From NCBI GenBank assembly GCA_016711925.1, contig JADJSA010000001.1, positions 558,001-622,000 on the forward strand: a stretch of DNA of 64,000 bases. The letters run 5' to 3'. The stretch is from Candidatus Methylophosphatis haderslevensis. GTDB taxonomy: Bacteria; Pseudomonadota; Gammaproteobacteria; Burkholderiales; Rhodocyclaceae. The notes below the pieces were generated by a model that ran no database searches, had not been told where the DNA came from, and was given only the letters and a program-made list of their open reading frames with translations. Below are positions 41,886 to 51,577 of the stretch, in pieces; within the stretch, counting starts at the first letter, position 1, and each line of letters begins with the position of its first letter. The position numbers and the translations under genes were made by a program.

Positions 41886-43910
41886 ATGCGGAAAGTGGAC
41901 GCATCGCCCCGTGTGGATCTGTTGCTCGGCGTCCACGCCCATCAGCCGGTCGGCAACTTTGATGACGTCATCATCGAAGCGCACGAACGCTGCTACCGGC
42001 CTTTCCTGCGGACCCTGCATCGCTTTCCGTCTTTTCGCTTCAGCGCGCATTTCTCCGGTTGGCTGCTGGGCTGGCTGCTCGAACGCTATCCCGCAGACAT
42101 GGCGTTGTTGCAGGACATGGTCGCCCGCGGGCAGGTCGAAATGTTCGGCTCGGGCGATAGCGAACCGGTGCTCGCCGCGATTGCCGAACGCGACCGCAAG
42201 CAACAGATCGACGTCTTGTCGCGCAAGCTGAATGATCACTTCACTCGTGCGCCCAAAGGCGCCTGGCTCACCGAGCGGGTCTGGGAATCGACGGTCGTGC
42301 CCAGCCTGGCCGATTGCGGCATCCGCTATGTCGCGGTGGACGACTATCACTTTCTGTGTACCGGCCTTGCCAGAGACGCGCTCGACGGCTACTTCAGTAC
42401 CGAAGAGGACGGTCGCCGGCTCGATCTGTTCCCGATTTCGGAGGCCCTGCGCTACCGGATTCCGTTTGATCCGGCGCCGGATGTCGTCGGCCATATCGAG
42501 GGCTTGGCCGACACCGGCCAGCAGGGCGCAGTCTATTTCGACGATATCGAGAAGTTTGGCATCTGGCCCGAGACCTTCGACTGGGTCTACGCCGGCGGCT
42601 GGCTGGAAGAATTCATCCGCGGCGTGCTCGCCTCGCCCAGAATTCGCACCTCGACCTACGCCGATTTTCATGCGCGCACGGCAACACGCGGCGTGGTCTA
42701 TCTGCCGACCACCTCCTACAGCGAGATGAACGAATGGTCGCTGCCTGCTCCGGCGGCGGCCACCTACGCGTCGCTGCTGACGCGGGAGAAGCGGGCCGGG
42801 CGGCTCGATCAGATCAAGCCGTTCGCCCGCGGTGGAATCTGGCGCAATTTTTTCAGCCGCTATCCCGAATCGAACTGGCTGCACAAACGCATGCTCTCCG
42901 TGTCAGAGCGGCTGGCGCATCAGCCCGCCGCACCGGCCGAACTGACCGAACATCTGCATCGCGCACAGGCCAACGACGCCTACTGGCACGGCCTGTTCGG
43001 CGGCATCTACCTGCCTCACCTGCGCCGCGCGGTGTGGCACAACCTGCTGGCAGTCGAAGCGGGACTCGACCGGCTGGCGCCGCGTCCTTCTCTGCAGCGG
43101 GTCGATCTGGACCTCGACGGATGCGATGAACTCATTCTCCATTCGCAGTCCCTGCAGATCGCGATCCGCCTCGACGGCAACGCCTCGCCGCATGAAATAT
43201 CGAGCTATCCGCTGTTGCAGAATTTCGGAGACACGCTGCGGCGCATCCGCGAGCATTATCACTTGCGCGTCAGCGATCCGGAGCCGCCGCGCAAGCATGG
43301 CAAAGGCATCCGCTCGCCGCACGAGCGGATGGAAGCCAAGCACCCGATTTCGCCGGCCGACCTGGAGATCGACAGTCGGCCGCGCAGCGCGTTTGTCGAC
43401 ACTTGGCGGGCAGACGGCAGCGCCGACGTTGTGCTCGACGAATACCTAGCGCGCGCCGGCGACGGCGCAGATAGCCTCTGCTTTTCGACCACGGTCGGTA
43501 GTTTTACCTGCGAGAAATCGCTCCGGATCGCCGACAGCGTGCTGTCGGTTCGCTACGATTGCGCGGGCGAGGTCGGCCTGATGCGGACGACCCTGAACCT
43601 CGCGCTGCCCAGTTGCGACGGGTATTCGGGCCGATACATTCTCGAAGACGGCAGCATTCCCTGCGGACTCGGTCAGCCACTAACCCTGGCCGCGACCAGG
43701 CGACTCGTCGTCGACGACCGCTGGTTGCGCGGATCGTTGCGTATCGACACTTCGGTGCCGGTCGCCATCGAGGCAGCCCCTTACCACACGGTATCGCTGT
43801 CCGAGGCGGGTTTCGAGAAAATAATGCAAGGTGTAGAGTTACGGATTCGCTGGAGCGTCGGTGCGTCTCGCAGTGGCTGCGAGATTCGACTTGGCGTACA
43901 CAGCGGATAA
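41886..43910 (+). CDS. GH57-family alpha-amylase / 4-alpha-glucanotransferase
   Basis: 674 residues with the GH57 motif series: VHAHQPVGNF, the region FGSGDSEPVLAAI, WLTERVWESTVVP (catalytic Glu), YVAVDDYHFLC (acid Asp) and YSEMNEWSLPA. C-terminal beta domains of the DUF1925/1926 type (HPISPADLEIDSRPRSAFVD) fit the amylase-glucanotransferase branch. It would cut or transfer alpha-1,4-glucan chains, reshaping glycogen. It lies between glgC and glgP on the same strand. Whether it acts mainly as hydrolase or transferase cannot be read from sequence. Confidence 0.93.
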   Translation: MRKVDASPRVDLLLGVHAHQPVGNFDDVIIEAHERCYRPFLRTLHRFPSFRFSAHFSGWLLGWLLERYPADMALLQDMVARGQVEMFGSGDSEPVLAAIAERDRKQQIDVLSRKLNDHFTRAPKGAWLTERVWESTVVPSLADCGIRYVAVDDYHFLCTGLARDALDGYFSTEEDGRRLDLFPISEALRYRIPFDPAPDVVGHIEGLADTGQQGAVYFDDIEKFGIWPETFDWVYAGGWLEEFIRGVLASPRIRTSTYADFHARTATRGVVYLPTTSYSEMNEWSLPAPAAATYASLLTREKRAGRLDQIKPFARGGIWRNFFSRYPESNWLHKRMLSVSERLAHQPAAPAELTEHLHRAQANDAYWHGLFGGIYLPHLRRAVWHNLLAVEAGLDRLAPRPSLQRVDLDLDGCDELILHSQSLQIAIRLDGNASPHEISSYPLLQNFGDTLRRIREHYHLRVSDPEPPRKHGKGIRSPHERMEAKHPISPADLEIDSRPRSAFVDTWRADGSADVVLDEYLARAGDGADSLCFSTTVGSFTCEKSLRIADSVLSVRYDCAGEVGLMRTTLNLALPSCDGYSGRYILEDGSIPCGLGQPLTLAATRRLVVDDRWLRGSLRIDTSVPVAIEAAPYHTVSLSEAGFEKIMQGVELRIRWSVGASRSGCEIRLGVHSG

Positions 43911-44110
43911 CCGGACCCAAAAAAGAAGCAACACTCCCGGAGATAGTCTTGTTTCACGCAATGGCGCCCATGCGGGGCAGCCGCTCCGCAGGCGCCCGAT
44001 ACGATGCTTCGCGGGCAGGGCGCGCGTCCCGCTCGGCGCAACGTACAATTCACTTTGACTACCAATACCCCAGGCCGGTTCTCGCCTGACCAACAACGGA
44101 GCAGCAAACA

Positions 44111-46663
44111 ATGCCCGGTACGCCCTTTTCTCTCGAAGTCAATCCGCAGATCCCGTTGCGCCTGCGACGTCTGCAGGAACTGGCCAACAACCTCTGGTAT
44201 AGCTGGGACAGGCCAACGCGCACCCTGTTCGCGCGCCTGCATCCGTCGCTGTGGAAGCGCGCGGGACACAGCCCGAAAGCCTTCCTCAAGCGAGTCTCGC
44301 AGTGGCGGCTCAACGAAGCGGCGGAGGATCGCGTCTTCCTCAATGCCTACAACCGTGTGCTGTCGGCGTACGACACTTACCATGCGCAGTCGTCGCGGCT
44401 GAAGGAGACCACCGACTTCGGCGAGGGCGATCTGGTCGCCTACTTCTGCTTCGAATTCGGATTTCATGAAAGCCTGCCGATTTATTCGGGCGGCCTGGGC
44501 ATTCTGGCCGGCGACCACTGCAAGACGGCCAGCGATCTCGGCTTGAACTTCGTCGGTGTCGGGCTGCTGTACCGCCAGGGCTATTTCAACCAGACGATCG
44601 ACAACGAGGGCAACCAGCACGCGCTCTACACCACCTCCGATTTCGACGACCTGCCGATATCCCCGCTGGTGCGCAAGGACGGCACGGAACTGCGTGTCAC
44701 GGTGCCGCTGGGGGCACGCCAGGTCACGCTCAAGGTGTGGCAGGCCCGGGTCGGCCATGTGCGCCTGTTCCTGCTCGACACCTACCTGCCCGAAAACAGC
44801 CCCGAAGATCGCGACATCGCGCACCGCCTGTACGGCGGCGACCGGACGACGCGCATCGAACAGGAAATCCTGCTCGGCGTCGGCGGCGTGCGGGCGCTGG
44901 CTGCACTCGAAGTCAAGCCGACCGTCTGGCACATCAACGAAGGCCACGCCGCTTTTCTTGTGCTCGAACGCGTGCGCATGCTGATCGAAACGGGCCTCGA
45001 CTTCAGCGGCGCCCTGGAGGCCGCGGCGGCCAACACCGTATTCACTACACATACGCCGGTGCCGGCCGGTCACGACCATTTCGGCGACGACATGGTGCGG
45101 CACTACTTCGCCGGCTGGCTGCCGCAACTTGGCATCACCTCGGAGCAATTGATCGGCCTCGGCCACACCTCGGAGAGCCCCGAGTTCAACATGTCGGCGC
45201 TCGCGGTGCGCGGCTCGCGCTTCCACAACGGCGTCTCGGCGATTCACGGCGAAGTCTCGGCCCGCGTGCTCGCCAACATGTGGCCGCAGATCGATTCGAC
45301 CGAGAATCCGATCGGCCATGTCACCAACGGCGTCCATGTGCCGACTTTTCTCGCGCCCGAATGGTATGAATTGTTCGACCGCCATCTCGGCTACGGCTGG
45401 GAGCAGCGGCTGACCGATCCTGAGTGCTGGGAAGGCATCCACGCCATACCCGACCAGCAGTTCTGGGCGGTGCGCCAGGCGCTCAAGTCGCAGCTTTTCC
45501 GCCAACTGCGCGACCGCATTTGCGAACAGCATGCGCGCAACCACGGTTCCGAAGCGCACATGGAACGCGTGCTGCGGCTGGCCAACCCGGACAATCCGCA
45601 AACGCTGACCATCGGTTTCGCGCGCCGCTTCGCCACGTACAAGCGCGCCCACTTGCTGTTCGAGAACCTCGACTGGCTGCGCGAACTGGTCTGCGACGAG
45701 CAGCGTCAGGTGCTGTTCCTGTTTGCTGGCAAGGCTCATCCGGCCGACGGTCCGGGGCAGGACATGATCCGGCGCGTCGCGGCAGTCTCGCGCATGCCCG
45801 ACTTCGAGGGCAAGGTCATCCTCGTCGAAGGCTACGACCTGCGCCTGGCGCGCCGTCTGGTGTCGGGCGTCGATGTCTGGCTCAACAATCCGATCTATCC
45901 GCTCGAGGCATCCGGCACCTCCGGCATGAAGGCCGCGCTCAATGGCGTCATCAACCTGTCGGTGCTCGACGGCTGGTGGGGCGAAGGCTACGACGGCAGC
46001 AACGGCTGGGGCATCAAGCCGGTCGCCGATACCGCCGACTCCGCGCGGCGCGACCGCGAAGAGGTGCGCACCCTCTACGAAATCCTCCAGGATTCCGTGG
46101 TGCCGCTGTTCTACAAGACCGGGCCGCTGGGATTTTCACCGGAGTGGGTGGCCATGGCCAAGCGTTCTATCGCCACCCTGCTGCCGCGCTTCAACACCGA
46201 GCGCATGGTCGGCGAATATGTCGAGAAATTCTACCGCCCCGCGGCTCGCCAATGGCATCGCTACGCCGTCGACAACTTTGCGCCGGCGCGCGAGGTGGCT
46301 GCGTGGAAGTCGAAGATCCGCAACCACTGGAGCCGGGTGCGGATTCGCCGGCTGGACAGCCAGCCGGCGCGGATTGCATTCGGCGATTCGGTTCGCTTCG
46401 AACTGGCCGTCGAACTCGACGCCCTGGAGCCCTCGGATGTCAAGGTCGAACTCGTATTCGGCCGCCCGTCGAGCCGGGACCGGCCGGGCGATGCCAAGCA
46501 GTTTGAACTGCGCTGGATGAAGCGGCTCGAATCGGGCGAGCATCTTTATGCGCTTGAACTGCAACCCGAATTGTGCGGCAAAATCGACTACCGTTTCCGC
46601 GTCTATCCGGGCCATGCCATGCTGACCCACCCGTTCGAGATGGGCATGATGCTCTGGCTCTGA
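44111..46663 (+). CDS. glgP: Alpha-glucan (glycogen) phosphorylase
   Basis: 850 residues of the GT35 phosphorylase branch with the N-terminal DUF3417 domain (LQELANNLWYSWDRPTRTLF). Active-site stretches include FCFEFGFHESLPIYSGGLGI, NEGHAAFLVLERVR and the pyridoxal-phosphate lysine in GTSGMKAALNGVINLS. It releases glucose-1-phosphate from glycogen ends. The roughly 100-residue C-terminal part resembles the extension of this branch. A hairpin-T-run terminator follows 25 bp after the stop, closing the glycogen cluster. Confidence 0.95.
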   Translation: MPGTPFSLEVNPQIPLRLRRLQELANNLWYSWDRPTRTLFARLHPSLWKRAGHSPKAFLKRVSQWRLNEAAEDRVFLNAYNRVLSAYDTYHAQSSRLKETTDFGEGDLVAYFCFEFGFHESLPIYSGGLGILAGDHCKTASDLGLNFVGVGLLYRQGYFNQTIDNEGNQHALYTTSDFDDLPISPLVRKDGTELRVTVPLGARQVTLKVWQARVGHVRLFLLDTYLPENSPEDRDIAHRLYGGDRTTRIEQEILLGVGGVRALAALEVKPTVWHINEGHAAFLVLERVRMLIETGLDFSGALEAAAANTVFTTHTPVPAGHDHFGDDMVRHYFAGWLPQLGITSEQLIGLGHTSESPEFNMSALAVRGSRFHNGVSAIHGEVSARVLANMWPQIDSTENPIGHVTNGVHVPTFLAPEWYELFDRHLGYGWEQRLTDPECWEGIHAIPDQQFWAVRQALKSQLFRQLRDRICEQHARNHGSEAHMERVLRLANPDNPQTLTIGFARRFATYKRAHLLFENLDWLRELVCDEQRQVLFLFAGKAHPADGPGQDMIRRVAAVSRMPDFEGKVILVEGYDLRLARRLVSGVDVWLNNPIYPLEASGTSGMKAALNGVINLSVLDGWWGEGYDGSNGWGIKPVADTADSARRDREEVRTLYEILQDSVVPLFYKTGPLGFSPEWVAMAKRSIATLLPRFNTERMVGEYVEKFYRPAARQWHRYAVDNFAPAREVAAWKSKIRNHWSRVRIRRLDSQPARIAFGDSVRFELAVELDALEPSDVKVELVFGRPSSRDRPGDAKQFELRWMKRLESGEHLYALELQPELCGKIDYRFRVYPGHAMLTHPFEMGMMLWL

Positions 46664-46688
46664 CCAACCGCCGCATCCGCCGCACCTG

Positions 46689-46719
46689 GAGAAGCCGCGC
46701 GATGCGGCTTCTCGTTTTT
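46689..46719 (+). terminator. Intrinsic terminator of glgP
   Basis: Ten-bp perfect stem GAGAAGCCGC / GCGGCTTCTC with a 5-base loop, followed by GTTTTT. Confidence 0.9.
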
Positions 46720-47066
46720 CCGCCGCTCCCAAAGTCGCCCTTCCAGCCGCCCGGCGGATCCACCAGCGACACCGCCTGCGCGGCCTGACCAGGCACCGAC
46801 CTGGAACCCGCATGGACTGGACTTCTCCGGGCAACATGGCCGGAAAGGCGCATGGTTATTGGCTCGCAGGCATGGCATGGCATGGTCGGATGCGCCTGCC
46901 GGTGCGGATCCTGGCCTGCCGTCAACATCGCAAAAACCCTTTCCCGGTGCTATGGTCCAAGCAGCGCAGGCCTTGTGGTTTGACCGCATCGCGCCGGCCG
47001 CATGCAACCCGGGCGGATGTTTCCGACGCAGTTGCCAAGTCGGCGCAACGAAGCAGGAGCCCCTCG
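46720..47066. other. Intergenic region before the indolepyruvate oxidoreductase gene
   Basis: About 350 bp with no supported gene; an open frame runs through it upstream of the oxidoreductase start but lacks any family similarity. It should hold that gene's promoter. Confidence 0.5.
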
Positions 47067-50000
47067 ATGAGCGTACCCAGCGATCCGCTTGCCAGCCCTC
47101 CGACGCTGCAGTCGCTCGACGATCGCTACGCCCGGCCTGCGGGGCGCGTGCTGCTGACTGGCTTCCAGGCGCTGGTGCGTCTGCTGTTGCTGCAGCGCGA
47201 GCGCGATGTCGCGGCCGGTCTCGATACCGCCGGCTTCGTTTCCGGCTATCGCGGATCGCCGCTCGGCGGGCTCGACCAAACTCTGTGGAAGGCGCGAGAC
47301 CACCTCAAGTCGCACGGCATCGTCTTCCAGCCCGGCGTGAACGAGGATCTCGCCGCCACCGCGGTGTGGGGCAGCCAGCAGCTCGATCTGTTCCCCGGTG
47401 CACGCCACCAGGGCGTGTTCGCCATGTGGTACGGCAAGGGTCCGGGCGTCGATCGCTGCGGTGACGTGTTCCGCCATGCCAATGCCGCCGGCACCTCGCG
47501 CCACGGCGGCGTACTGGTGGTCGCCGGCGACGATCATGCCGCCAAGTCATCCACCCTGCCGCACCAGACGGACCACATTTTCAAGGCGGTGCTGATGCCC
47601 TTGCTGGCCCCGTCTTCGGTGCAGGAGTATCTCGACCTGGGCATTCACGGCTGGAGCATGTCGCGCTACTCGGGCTGCTGGGTGGCCTTCAAGGCGGTGG
47701 CCGACACGGTGGAAACCACCGCCTCGGTCGACTGCGATCCGCAGCGCGTGCGCATCGTCATTCCGGAGGATTTCGCGCTGCCGGCCGGCGGGCTGAACAT
47801 CCGCTGGCCCGATCCGCCGCTGCAGCAGGAAACCCGCCTGCTCCACCACAAGCTGTATGCGGCGCTGGCCTACTGCCGCGCCAACCGGCTCAATCGCATC
47901 GTCATCGACTCGCCCAACCCGCGGCTGGGCATCATCACCGCCGGCAAGTCCTACCCCGACGTGCGCCAGGCGCTCGACGACCTGGGCATCGACGAGGCGC
48001 TTGCCGGCGAGATCGGGCTGCGGCTGTACAAGGTCGGCATGGTCTGGCCGCTCGAAGCCGAAGGGGTGCGGCACTTCGCCGAGGGTCTGGATGAAATCCT
48101 GGTGGTCGAGGAAAAGCGCCAGTTCCTCGAATACCAGATCAAGGAAGAGCTTTACAACTGGCGCGAGGACGTGCGGCCGCGCGTGGTCGGCAAGTTCGAC
48201 GAGAAAGGCGAGTGGGCGCTGATCCCGACCGGGCACGGCGGCGCCGACCATGGCGACTGGCTGCTCCCGGCCGCCGGCGAACTGACGCCGGCGACGATCG
48301 CCCGCGCCATCGCGCAACGCATCGACCGCTTTTTCGTCTCCCGACGCATCCGCAGCCGGCTGGCGTTTCTGGACGCCAAGGAGCGCGCGCTGGCGGTACG
48401 CACTTACCGCATCGACCGGGTGCCAACATTCTGCCCGGGCTGTCCGCACAATACGTCCACCGAGGTGCCGGAGGGCTCCCGCGCGCTGGCCGGCATCGGC
48501 TGCCACTACATGGCGGCGGGCATGCCGGGCCGCCACACCGCGACCTTCTCGCACATGGGCGGCGAAGGCGTGGCCTGGGTGGGCCAGGCGCCCTTCACCG
48601 AAACGCGGCATGTGTTCGCCAACCTCGGCGACGGCACCTACTATCATTCGGGCCTTCTGGCTATCCGTCAGGCGGTTGCCGCGAGGGTCAACATCACCTA
48701 CAAGATCCTCTACAACGATGCCGTCGCCATGACCGGTGGACAGCCGGTCGACGGGCCGCTGACAGTGCCGATGATCGCACGCCAGATTGCCGCCGAGGGT
48801 GTCGCCACGATCATCGTGGTCAACGACGGAACGGCGCGCGACTACGGCGTGGCGGATCTGCCGCACGGCACGCCGATTCGTCATCGCGACGAACTGGCGG
48901 AGATCCAGCGCGAGTTGCGCGAGTGCGCCGGCGTCTCGGCGCTGATCTACGACCAGACCTGCGCCGCCGAGAAGCGGCGCCGGCGCAAGCGCGGCACCTG
49001 CCCGGACCCGCCGCGCCGGGTGTTCATCAACCGGCAAGTCTGCGAAGGCTGCGGCGATTGCGGCCTCCAGTCGAATTGCATGGCAGTGGTGCCGCTCGAA
49101 ACCGTCTTCGGCCGCAAACGGGCGATCGACCAGTCCGCCTGCAACAAGGATTATTCGTGCCTCAAGGGATTCTGCCCCAGCTTCGTCACCGTCGAGGGCG
49201 GCAAGCTGCGCCAGGGCAAGGCTCTCGTCATCGCCGAAACGCCGACGGCCAACCTGCCGCTGCCGGTGCTGCCGCGCACGCAAAGGCCGTTCGGCATCCT
49301 GATAACAGGCGTCGGCGGCAGCGGAGTCGTCACCATCGGCGCCCTGATCGGCATGGCGGCGCACCTCGATGGCCGCGGCGTTTCGGTGCTCGACATGGCC
49401 GGCATGGCGCAAAAAGGCGGCGCCGTCTATTCGCATGTCCGGATCGCCGACCGCCCCGGGGATCTCCATGCGACGCGCATCGGCCACGGCGAAGCCGACA
49501 GCCTGATCGGCGGAGACCTCGTGGTCTCGGCCGGCATCGAATGCCTGAGCCGCGTGCGCTCGGGACATACGCGCGCGGTGATCAACTGCGCCGCGATTCC
49601 CACCGCCGACTTCGCGCGCAATCCGGACTGGCAGTTTCCCGGCGACAAGATGCAGAATGCGATCCGGCTAGCGGTCGGCGACAGCGACTGCGACATTCTC
49701 GACGCCCAGCAGATCGCGACACGGTTGCTCGGCGACAGCATCGCGACCAACCCGTTTCTACTCGGATTCGCCTGGCAGAAAGAGCTGGTTCCGGTCAGTC
49801 TCGCGTCCCTCGAGCGGGCGATCGAACTCAACGGCACCGAGGTGGAAATGAACCTTGCAGCCCTGCTGTGGGGGCGCCGTGCCGCGATCGATCTGTACCG
49901 CGTCCGCTGCTGTGCCGACCCGGCCTCGTCTGTCGATCATCAGCCGCCGACGCTCGATCAACTGATCGACATCAGTGCCGATTTTCTGTCCGGCTATCAA

Positions 50001-50627
50001 GATGCCGCCTGTGCCGCCCGCCACCGCGAACTCGTCGATCGGGTTCGGCATTGCGAAGCGGCGTTCGGTTCGACCACGCTTACCGAGGCAGTCGCGCGCG
50101 GCTATCGCAAGCTGCTTGCCTACAAGGATGAATACGAGGTCGCCCGCCTGTACTGCGATCCCGCGTTCTGGCGCGAGCTGGACGAGACTTTCGAGGGCGA
50201 CTACCGGGTTCGCTTTCACCTCGCCCCGCCGTTCCGCGTCAGGCCCGACCCTGCGACCGGGCGCATCGCCAAGCGCAGCTACGGACCGCGAACACGCTGG
50301 GTGTTCCGGCTGCTGGCCGCGCTGAAGGGGCTGCGCGGCACGCACTGGGATCCGTTCGGCCGCAGCGAAGAACGGCGGCACGAGCGTGCGTTGATCGCCC
50401 TCTACGAGAGCGACATTGCCCGCCTGATCGGTGGGCTCGATGCCGAACGACTGCCGCTGGCGGTCGAAATAGCCGCGTTGCCCGAAGCGATTCGCGGTTT
50501 CGGCCACGTCAAGCGTGATTCGGTGCGGGCGGCGGCGCTGCGCCACGAGGAACTGTTCGCGCGCTGGGAGGCCTCGCCGCCCGGAAAGAACGCCGACGCG
50601 ACCGCGCAGGCGGTACAGGCAGCCTGA
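47067..50627 (+). CDS. Indolepyruvate ferredoxin oxidoreductase, fused alpha/beta (IorAB-like)
   Basis: 1,186 residues from ATG 47067 (CAGGAG 9 bp upstream). The order is pyrimidine-binding domain (GFVSGYRGSPLGGLDQ), TPP-binding domain (CPGCPHNTSTEVPEGSRALA and GDGTYYHSGLLAIRQ), a ferredoxin-like cysteine segment (CEGCGDCGLQSNC then CNKDYSCLKGFCPS) and the gamma domain (GVGGSGVVTIGALIG). It oxidatively decarboxylates aryl-pyruvates from aromatic amino acids to aryl-acetyl-CoA, reducing ferredoxin. Fusion of IorA and IorB into one chain is common in proteobacteria. Confidence 0.93.
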   Translation: MSVPSDPLASPPTLQSLDDRYARPAGRVLLTGFQALVRLLLLQRERDVAAGLDTAGFVSGYRGSPLGGLDQTLWKARDHLKSHGIVFQPGVNEDLAATAVWGSQQLDLFPGARHQGVFAMWYGKGPGVDRCGDVFRHANAAGTSRHGGVLVVAGDDHAAKSSTLPHQTDHIFKAVLMPLLAPSSVQEYLDLGIHGWSMSRYSGCWVAFKAVADTVETTASVDCDPQRVRIVIPEDFALPAGGLNIRWPDPPLQQETRLLHHKLYAALAYCRANRLNRIVIDSPNPRLGIITAGKSYPDVRQALDDLGIDEALAGEIGLRLYKVGMVWPLEAEGVRHFAEGLDEILVVEEKRQFLEYQIKEELYNWREDVRPRVVGKFDEKGEWALIPTGHGGADHGDWLLPAAGELTPATIARAIAQRIDRFFVSRRIRSRLAFLDAKERALAVRTYRIDRVPTFCPGCPHNTSTEVPEGSRALAGIGCHYMAAGMPGRHTATFSHMGGEGVAWVGQAPFTETRHVFANLGDGTYYHSGLLAIRQAVAARVNITYKILYNDAVAMTGGQPVDGPLTVPMIARQIAAEGVATIIVVNDGTARDYGVADLPHGTPIRHRDELAEIQRELRECAGVSALIYDQTCAAEKRRRRKRGTCPDPPRRVFINRQVCEGCGDCGLQSNCMAVVPLETVFGRKRAIDQSACNKDYSCLKGFCPSFVTVEGGKLRQGKALVIAETPTANLPLPVLPRTQRPFGILITGVGGSGVVTIGALIGMAAHLDGRGVSVLDMAGMAQKGGAVYSHVRIADRPGDLHATRIGHGEADSLIGGDLVVSAGIECLSRVRSGHTRAVINCAAIPTADFARNPDWQFPGDKMQNAIRLAVGDSDCDILDAQQIATRLLGDSIATNPFLLGFAWQKELVPVSLASLERAIELNGTEVEMNLAALLWGRRAAIDLYRVRCCADPASSVDHQPPTLDQLIDISADFLSGYQDAACAARHRELVDRVRHCEAAFGSTTLTEAVARGYRKLLAYKDEYEVARLYCDPAFWRELDETFEGDYRVRFHLAPPFRVRPDPATGRIAKRSYGPRTRWVFRLLAALKGLRGTHWDPFGRSEERRHERALIALYESDIARLIGGLDAERLPLAVEIAALPEAIRGFGHVKRDSVRAAALRHEELFARWEASPPGKNADATAQAVQAA

Positions 50628-50646
50628 CAGTGGCCGGGGATGGGGA

Positions 50647-50720
50647 TGGAGGCGGGGGTCGGAATCGAACCGGCGTACACGGCTTTGCAGGCCGCTGCAT
50701 AACCACTCTGCCACCCCGCC
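50647..50720 (-). tRNA. tRNA-Cys (anticodon GCA)
   Basis: 74 nt with encoded CCA. The acceptor GGCGGGG pairs with CCCCGCC, the anticodon loop reads CCTGCAAA and the T loop is GGTTCGATTCC. It is 61 bp downstream of tRNA-Gly on the same strand. Confidence 0.97.
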
Positions 50721-50735
50721 GGGGGCAATTAAAAA

Positions 50736-50773
50736 GGGAAAACGCGATTTCGTGTGCGGAAGCGCGTTTTCCC
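50736..50773. repeat. Inverted repeat between the two tRNA genes
   Basis: GGGAAAACGCG (50736-50746) and CGCGTTTTCCC (50763-50773) form a perfect 11-bp stem with a 16-base loop. On the tRNA transcript it could be a processing hairpin. Confidence 0.6.
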
Positions 50774-50781
50774 CGGGATTC

Positions 50782-50857
50782 TGGAGCGGGAGACGAGTCT
50801 CGAACTCGCGACCTCAACCTTGGCAAGGTTGCGCTCTACCAACTGAGCTACTCCCGC
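50782..50857 (-). tRNA. tRNA-Gly (anticodon GCC)
   Basis: 76 nt with encoded CCA. The acceptor GCGGGAG pairs with CTCCCGC, the anticodon arm reads AACCTTGCCAAGGTT and the T arm contains GAGTTCGAGACTC. It is 77 bp after the pgsA stop and probably cotranscribed with it. Confidence 0.97.
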
Positions 50858-50934
50858 AAGAGAGAGGCGCATTATATCGATCCCGTACCGTGTGTCAACG
50901 CGCTGCAACAGTGGCACCGAAACCTGCGCGCCGG

Positions 50935-51504
50935 TCATTCGCGTCGCGCCAACGCCGGTGCCGCCTTCTTCAGGTAATAGAACATCGACCAGATCGTGAG
51001 GGCCGCCGCGCCGTTGATGCATGCGGTGCCGATCGGCCCGGTATGCATGCCCAGGATGTGACCGTCGAACAGCAGCAGCGGTATCGCCACCATCTGCGCA
51101 ATCGTCTTCAGTTTGCCTACCGTGGCGACCGCCACGCTTTTGCCCTCTCCGACCTTTGCCATCCATTCACGCAGCGCCGAGATGGTGATTTCGCGACCGA
51201 TGATGATGAATGCGATGACCGCATTGACGCGGTTCAACTGCACCAGCACGATCAGCGCGGCGGCCACCATCAGTTTGTCGGCAACCGGATCGAGGAACGC
51301 ACCGAACGCCGATGTCTGCGACAGGCTGCGTGCCAGCCAGCCGTCGAGCCAGTCGGTGACTGCGGCGAGCATGAAGACAGCAGTGGCGACGAGGTTCTGC
51401 GAGGCCGGATCGAGCAGTTTGTGGGGCACGAAGAACACACCGACGACGACCGGAATCAGCAGAATGCGGGCCCAAGTCAGCGTGTTCGGCAGATTGAAGA
51501 TCAT
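50935..51504 (-). CDS. pgsA: CDP-diacylglycerol--glycerol-3-phosphate 3-phosphatidyltransferase
   Basis: About 189 residues from ATG 51504 (MIFNLPNTLTWARI); an in-frame ATG at 51522 is also possible. The CDP-alcohol phosphotransferase motif is DWLDGWLARSL continuing to AFGAFLDPVADK. Four to five membrane helices place it in the inner membrane, where it makes phosphatidylglycerol-phosphate. It follows uvrC, a gene order common in proteobacteria, and precedes two tRNA genes. Confidence 0.95.
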   Translation of the reverse strand: MIFNLPNTLTWARILLIPVVVGVFFVPHKLLDPASQNLVATAVFMLAAVTDWLDGWLARSLSQTSAFGAFLDPVADKLMVAAALIVLVQLNRVNAVIAFIIIGREITISALREWMAKVGEGKSVAVATVGKLKTIAQMVAIPLLLFDGHILGMHTGPIGTACINGAAALTIWSMFYYLKKAAPALARRE

Positions 51505-51577
51505 GCGCGCATTGTGCCGCAAGACGCAGAGCCTTCAAAACCCGGCGCTGGACGGACGTGCCGGCGGTGCATTCGCG

